Assembly: GCA_017545365.1 (NCBI GenBank) | Contig: JAFWOP010000075.1 | Coordinates: 1 to 15,230, forward strand | Length of the DNA stretch: 15,230 nt | Reading direction: 5' to 3' | Source: Bacteroidales bacterium | GTDB taxonomy: Bacteria; Bacteroidota; Bacteroidia; Bacteroidales; P3 | In this document: positions 14,101 to 15,230 of the stretch, piece by piece | How the letters are laid out: each line of letters starts with the position of its first letter | How positions within the stretch are numbered: position 1 is the stretch's first letter | The notes under the pieces: generated by a model | The model's database searches: none | What the model was told of the DNA's origin: nothing | Seen by the model: only the letters and a program-made list of their open reading frames with translations | Translations under genes and position numbers: made by a program

Positions 14101-14367
14101 TCAGCCAAGCAGCGACTCAAGGAAGTAAACCACCGCTGCCAGCTGCAGCACAAACAGCACCGGCACCCCATAGCGGAACTTCTTCTTCTGTGTCTTGTGG
14201 CGGAAGAGCTGCATCGCCACCCACGCCCCCACGCTGCCTCCCGCCGCTGCCAGCACCAGCAGCGTGACTTCCGGCACACGCCAGCGTCCCCGCCGCGCCT
14301 TCCACTTGTCCACACCGTAGACAATGAACGTCAGCACATTTATGGCCAGAAGATAATAAATCAACAT
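14101..14367 (-). CDS. DUF1294 small membrane protein
   Basis: An 88-residue protein with three hydrophobic segments: residues 2-18 (LIYYLLAINVLTFIVYG), about 34-58 (TLLVLAAAGGSVGAWVAMQL) and 69-84 (VPVLFVLQLAAVVYF). The pattern YGxDKWKARRGRWRVPE, GGSxGAW and FRHKTQKKKF is typical of DUF1294, a short inner-membrane protein of unknown function. The length is as expected for the domain alone. It is divergent from sodB. Confidence 0.88.
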   Translation of the reverse strand: MLIYYLLAINVLTFIVYGVDKWKARRGRWRVPEVTLLVLAAAGGSVGAWVAMQLFRHKTQKKKFRYGVPVLFVLQLAAVVYFLESLLG

Positions 14368-14438
14368 ATCCCCATAAACGCCACAGCTGCCATATTATTG
14401 TATATCCTCCAAGCAATAAATGCGCCGCCGCTGCGTTA

Positions 14439-14446
14439 TATATTTG
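14439..14446 (+). promoter_or_regulatory. putative -7 promoter element of sodB
   Basis: TATATTTG matches TAnnTTTG, 26-33 bp before the sodB ATG. No -33 element at standard spacing. Confidence 0.45.
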
Positions 14447-14471
14447 TCATTAACCCCTAAAAACAACAATC

Positions 14472-15065
14472 ATGCGAGAAATCTATCCTGTAAACAACCA
14501 ATTCGAGCTCATGCAGCTCCCCTACGATCCAGCCACCCTTGGCGTCATCAGCAGTAACACCTTCGGCTTCCACCAGGGCAAGCACCTCAAGGCCTATGTC
14601 GACAACCTCAACCGCCTCCTCCCCGGCAGCGGACTTGAAGGGCTTCCCATCACTCAGGTCGTCAAGAAGGCCGACGGCGGCCTCTTCAACAATGCCGGTC
14701 AGGTGCTCAACCACGTCATGTATTTCGAGCAGTTCGGCCCCGACAATCACGAGCCTTCCGGCCGCATCCTGCAGCTCATCCACCAGGATTTCGACTCGTT
14801 CGAGGCCTTCAAGAAGGAGTTCGAGCAGAAAGGGGCTTCCCTCTTCGGCTCGGGGTGGGTGTGGCTCTCACTCGATGCCGACTGCCACCTGGTCATCACT
14901 CAGGAGCCCAACGCCGGCAACCCTGTGCGCAGCGGCCTCATCCCCCTGCTCACCTTCGATGTGTGGGAACATGCCTACTACCTCGACTACCAGAACCGCC
15001 GTCCCGACTACCTCAATGCCCTCTGGCAGATAGTGGACTGGCAAGTGATAGAGTCACGCCTGTAA
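14472..15065 (+). CDS. sodB: superoxide dismutase, Fe-type (possibly cambialistic Fe/Mn)
   Basis: A complete 197-residue cytoplasmic enzyme converting superoxide to hydrogen peroxide and oxygen. Metal ligands are all present: His34 in FGFHQGKH, His81 in NNAGQVLNH, Asp163 and His167 in LLTFDVWEHAYYLDYQNRRP. Gln77 occupies the position typical of Fe enzymes (Gln69 in E. coli SodB), and no Mn-type Gln is seen in the ITQEPNAGNP segment, which supports Fe use. Related Bacteroidales enzymes can work with either metal, so exact metal use cannot be fixed from sequence. One small oddity is Leu79 where most Fe-SODs have Trp (QVWNH). It is the only plus-strand gene here, GC-rich, with its own promoter element, and it needs no partner. 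In an anaerobe it protects against oxygen exposure, a context that suits its proximity to nifJ-type metabolism only loosely. Confidence 0.95.
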   Translation: MREIYPVNNQFELMQLPYDPATLGVISSNTFGFHQGKHLKAYVDNLNRLLPGSGLEGLPITQVVKKADGGLFNNAGQVLNHVMYFEQFGPDNHEPSGRILQLIHQDFDSFEAFKKEFEQKGASLFGSGWVWLSLDADCHLVITQEPNAGNPVRSGLIPLLTFDVWEHAYYLDYQNRRPDYLNALWQIVDWQVIESRL

Positions 15066-15067
15066 AG

Positions 15068-15091
15068 GAATTGAGAATTGAGAATTGAGAA
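15068..15091. repeat. short tandem repeat, three GAATTGA units
   Basis: Three exact 7-bp units (15068-15088) followed by GAA, right after the sodB stop codon. Confidence 0.85.
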
Positions 15092-15139
15092 CGCTCTAGT
15101 ATAAAGTATGACTGATTTTTTCCAACCTTTCCCATTGTC

Positions 15140-15156
15140 GCGTCCCTCCGGGACGC
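15140..15156. repeat. hairpin 1 of downstream repeat cluster
   Basis: GCGTCCC and GGGACGC around the loop TCC; perfect 7-bp stem. Confidence 0.75.
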
Positions 15157-15177
15157 TGAGTAGTAGGGTTTTCGTTG

Positions 15178-15205
15178 ACCCCACACTGCGTTCCTTGTGT
15201 GGGGT
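15178..15205. terminator. hairpin 2 of downstream repeat cluster (possible sodB terminator)
   Basis: ACCCCACAC and GTGTGGGGT form a 9-bp stem with a 10-nt loop, followed by only two T residues. It may act as a terminator for sodB but could equally be part of a dispersed repeat. Confidence 0.45.
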
Positions 15206-15217
15206 TATTGAAATTCA

Positions 15218-15230
15218 GCATCTTCGATGC
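15218..15230. repeat. hairpin 3 of downstream repeat cluster
   Basis: GCATC and GATGC around TTC at the very window edge; it may continue beyond. Confidence 0.5.

Overview
The window looks like a chromosomal segment of a strictly anaerobic Bacteroidota, most likely Bacteroidales. The grounds are: the 5' end of a pyruvate:ferredoxin oxidoreductase gene, an Fe-type superoxide dismutase with a Bacteroidales-like C-terminus, several TAnnTTTG (-7) promoter elements, little Shine-Dalgarno signal, and accessory families common in gut Bacteroidales (ORF6N, Fic, DUF262/GmrSD, XRE/ImmA). I cannot name the genus. All genes except the superoxide dismutase lie on the minus strand. GC-rich housekeeping genes (nifJ, the 765-aa gene, nitroreductase, DUF1294, sodB) alternate with visibly AT-richer accessory genes.

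Layout in the minus-strand transcription direction, right to left. A divergent pair, DUF1294 (minus) and sodB (plus), sits at the right end, followed downstream of sodB by a hairpin-rich intergenic repeat. Next come a broken membrane-protein gene and a nitroreductase. Then there is a compact toxin-antitoxin-like or immunity-like operon, XRE regulator - ImmA/IrrE metallopeptidase - PIN-domain nuclease - 450-aa unknown, with overlapping genes. A 408-bp AT-rich intergenic region with two copies of a 45-bp repeat follows, then a 765-aa membrane-anchored unknown and a secreted SGNH/GDSL hydrolase, probably co-transcribed. After a truncated metallophosphoesterase remnant begins an accessory island: three tandem ORF6N genes, a DUF262/DUF1524 (GmrSD-like) protein and a Fic protein, ending at nifJ.

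The most unusual signals are in the ORF6N-DUF262-Fic island. (1) All three ORF6N genes carry perfect or near-perfect palindromes with 3-nt spacers inside the coding sequence, at the segment encoding LRSQIVTL-like residues. The palindrome sequence differs between copies while both arms change together. One gene has the same palindrome, with inverted flanks, just upstream of its start. (2) A leader of about 45 bp encoding a 14-aa mini-ORF (MTVxEExxNRKxLK) is repeated at two unrelated gene junctions (ORF6N/ORF6N and PIN/450-aa). A third, expanded version lies at the ORF6N/DUF262 junction and itself contains a 3-nt-spaced palindrome. (3) A 41-bp direct repeat covering the nifJ start codon and leader flanks the Fic gene, as if the Fic cassette had been inserted at the fifth codon of nifJ. 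(4) The Fic gene has operator-like dyads over its promoter.

No rRNA, tRNA, CRISPR array, transposase or integrase was found.
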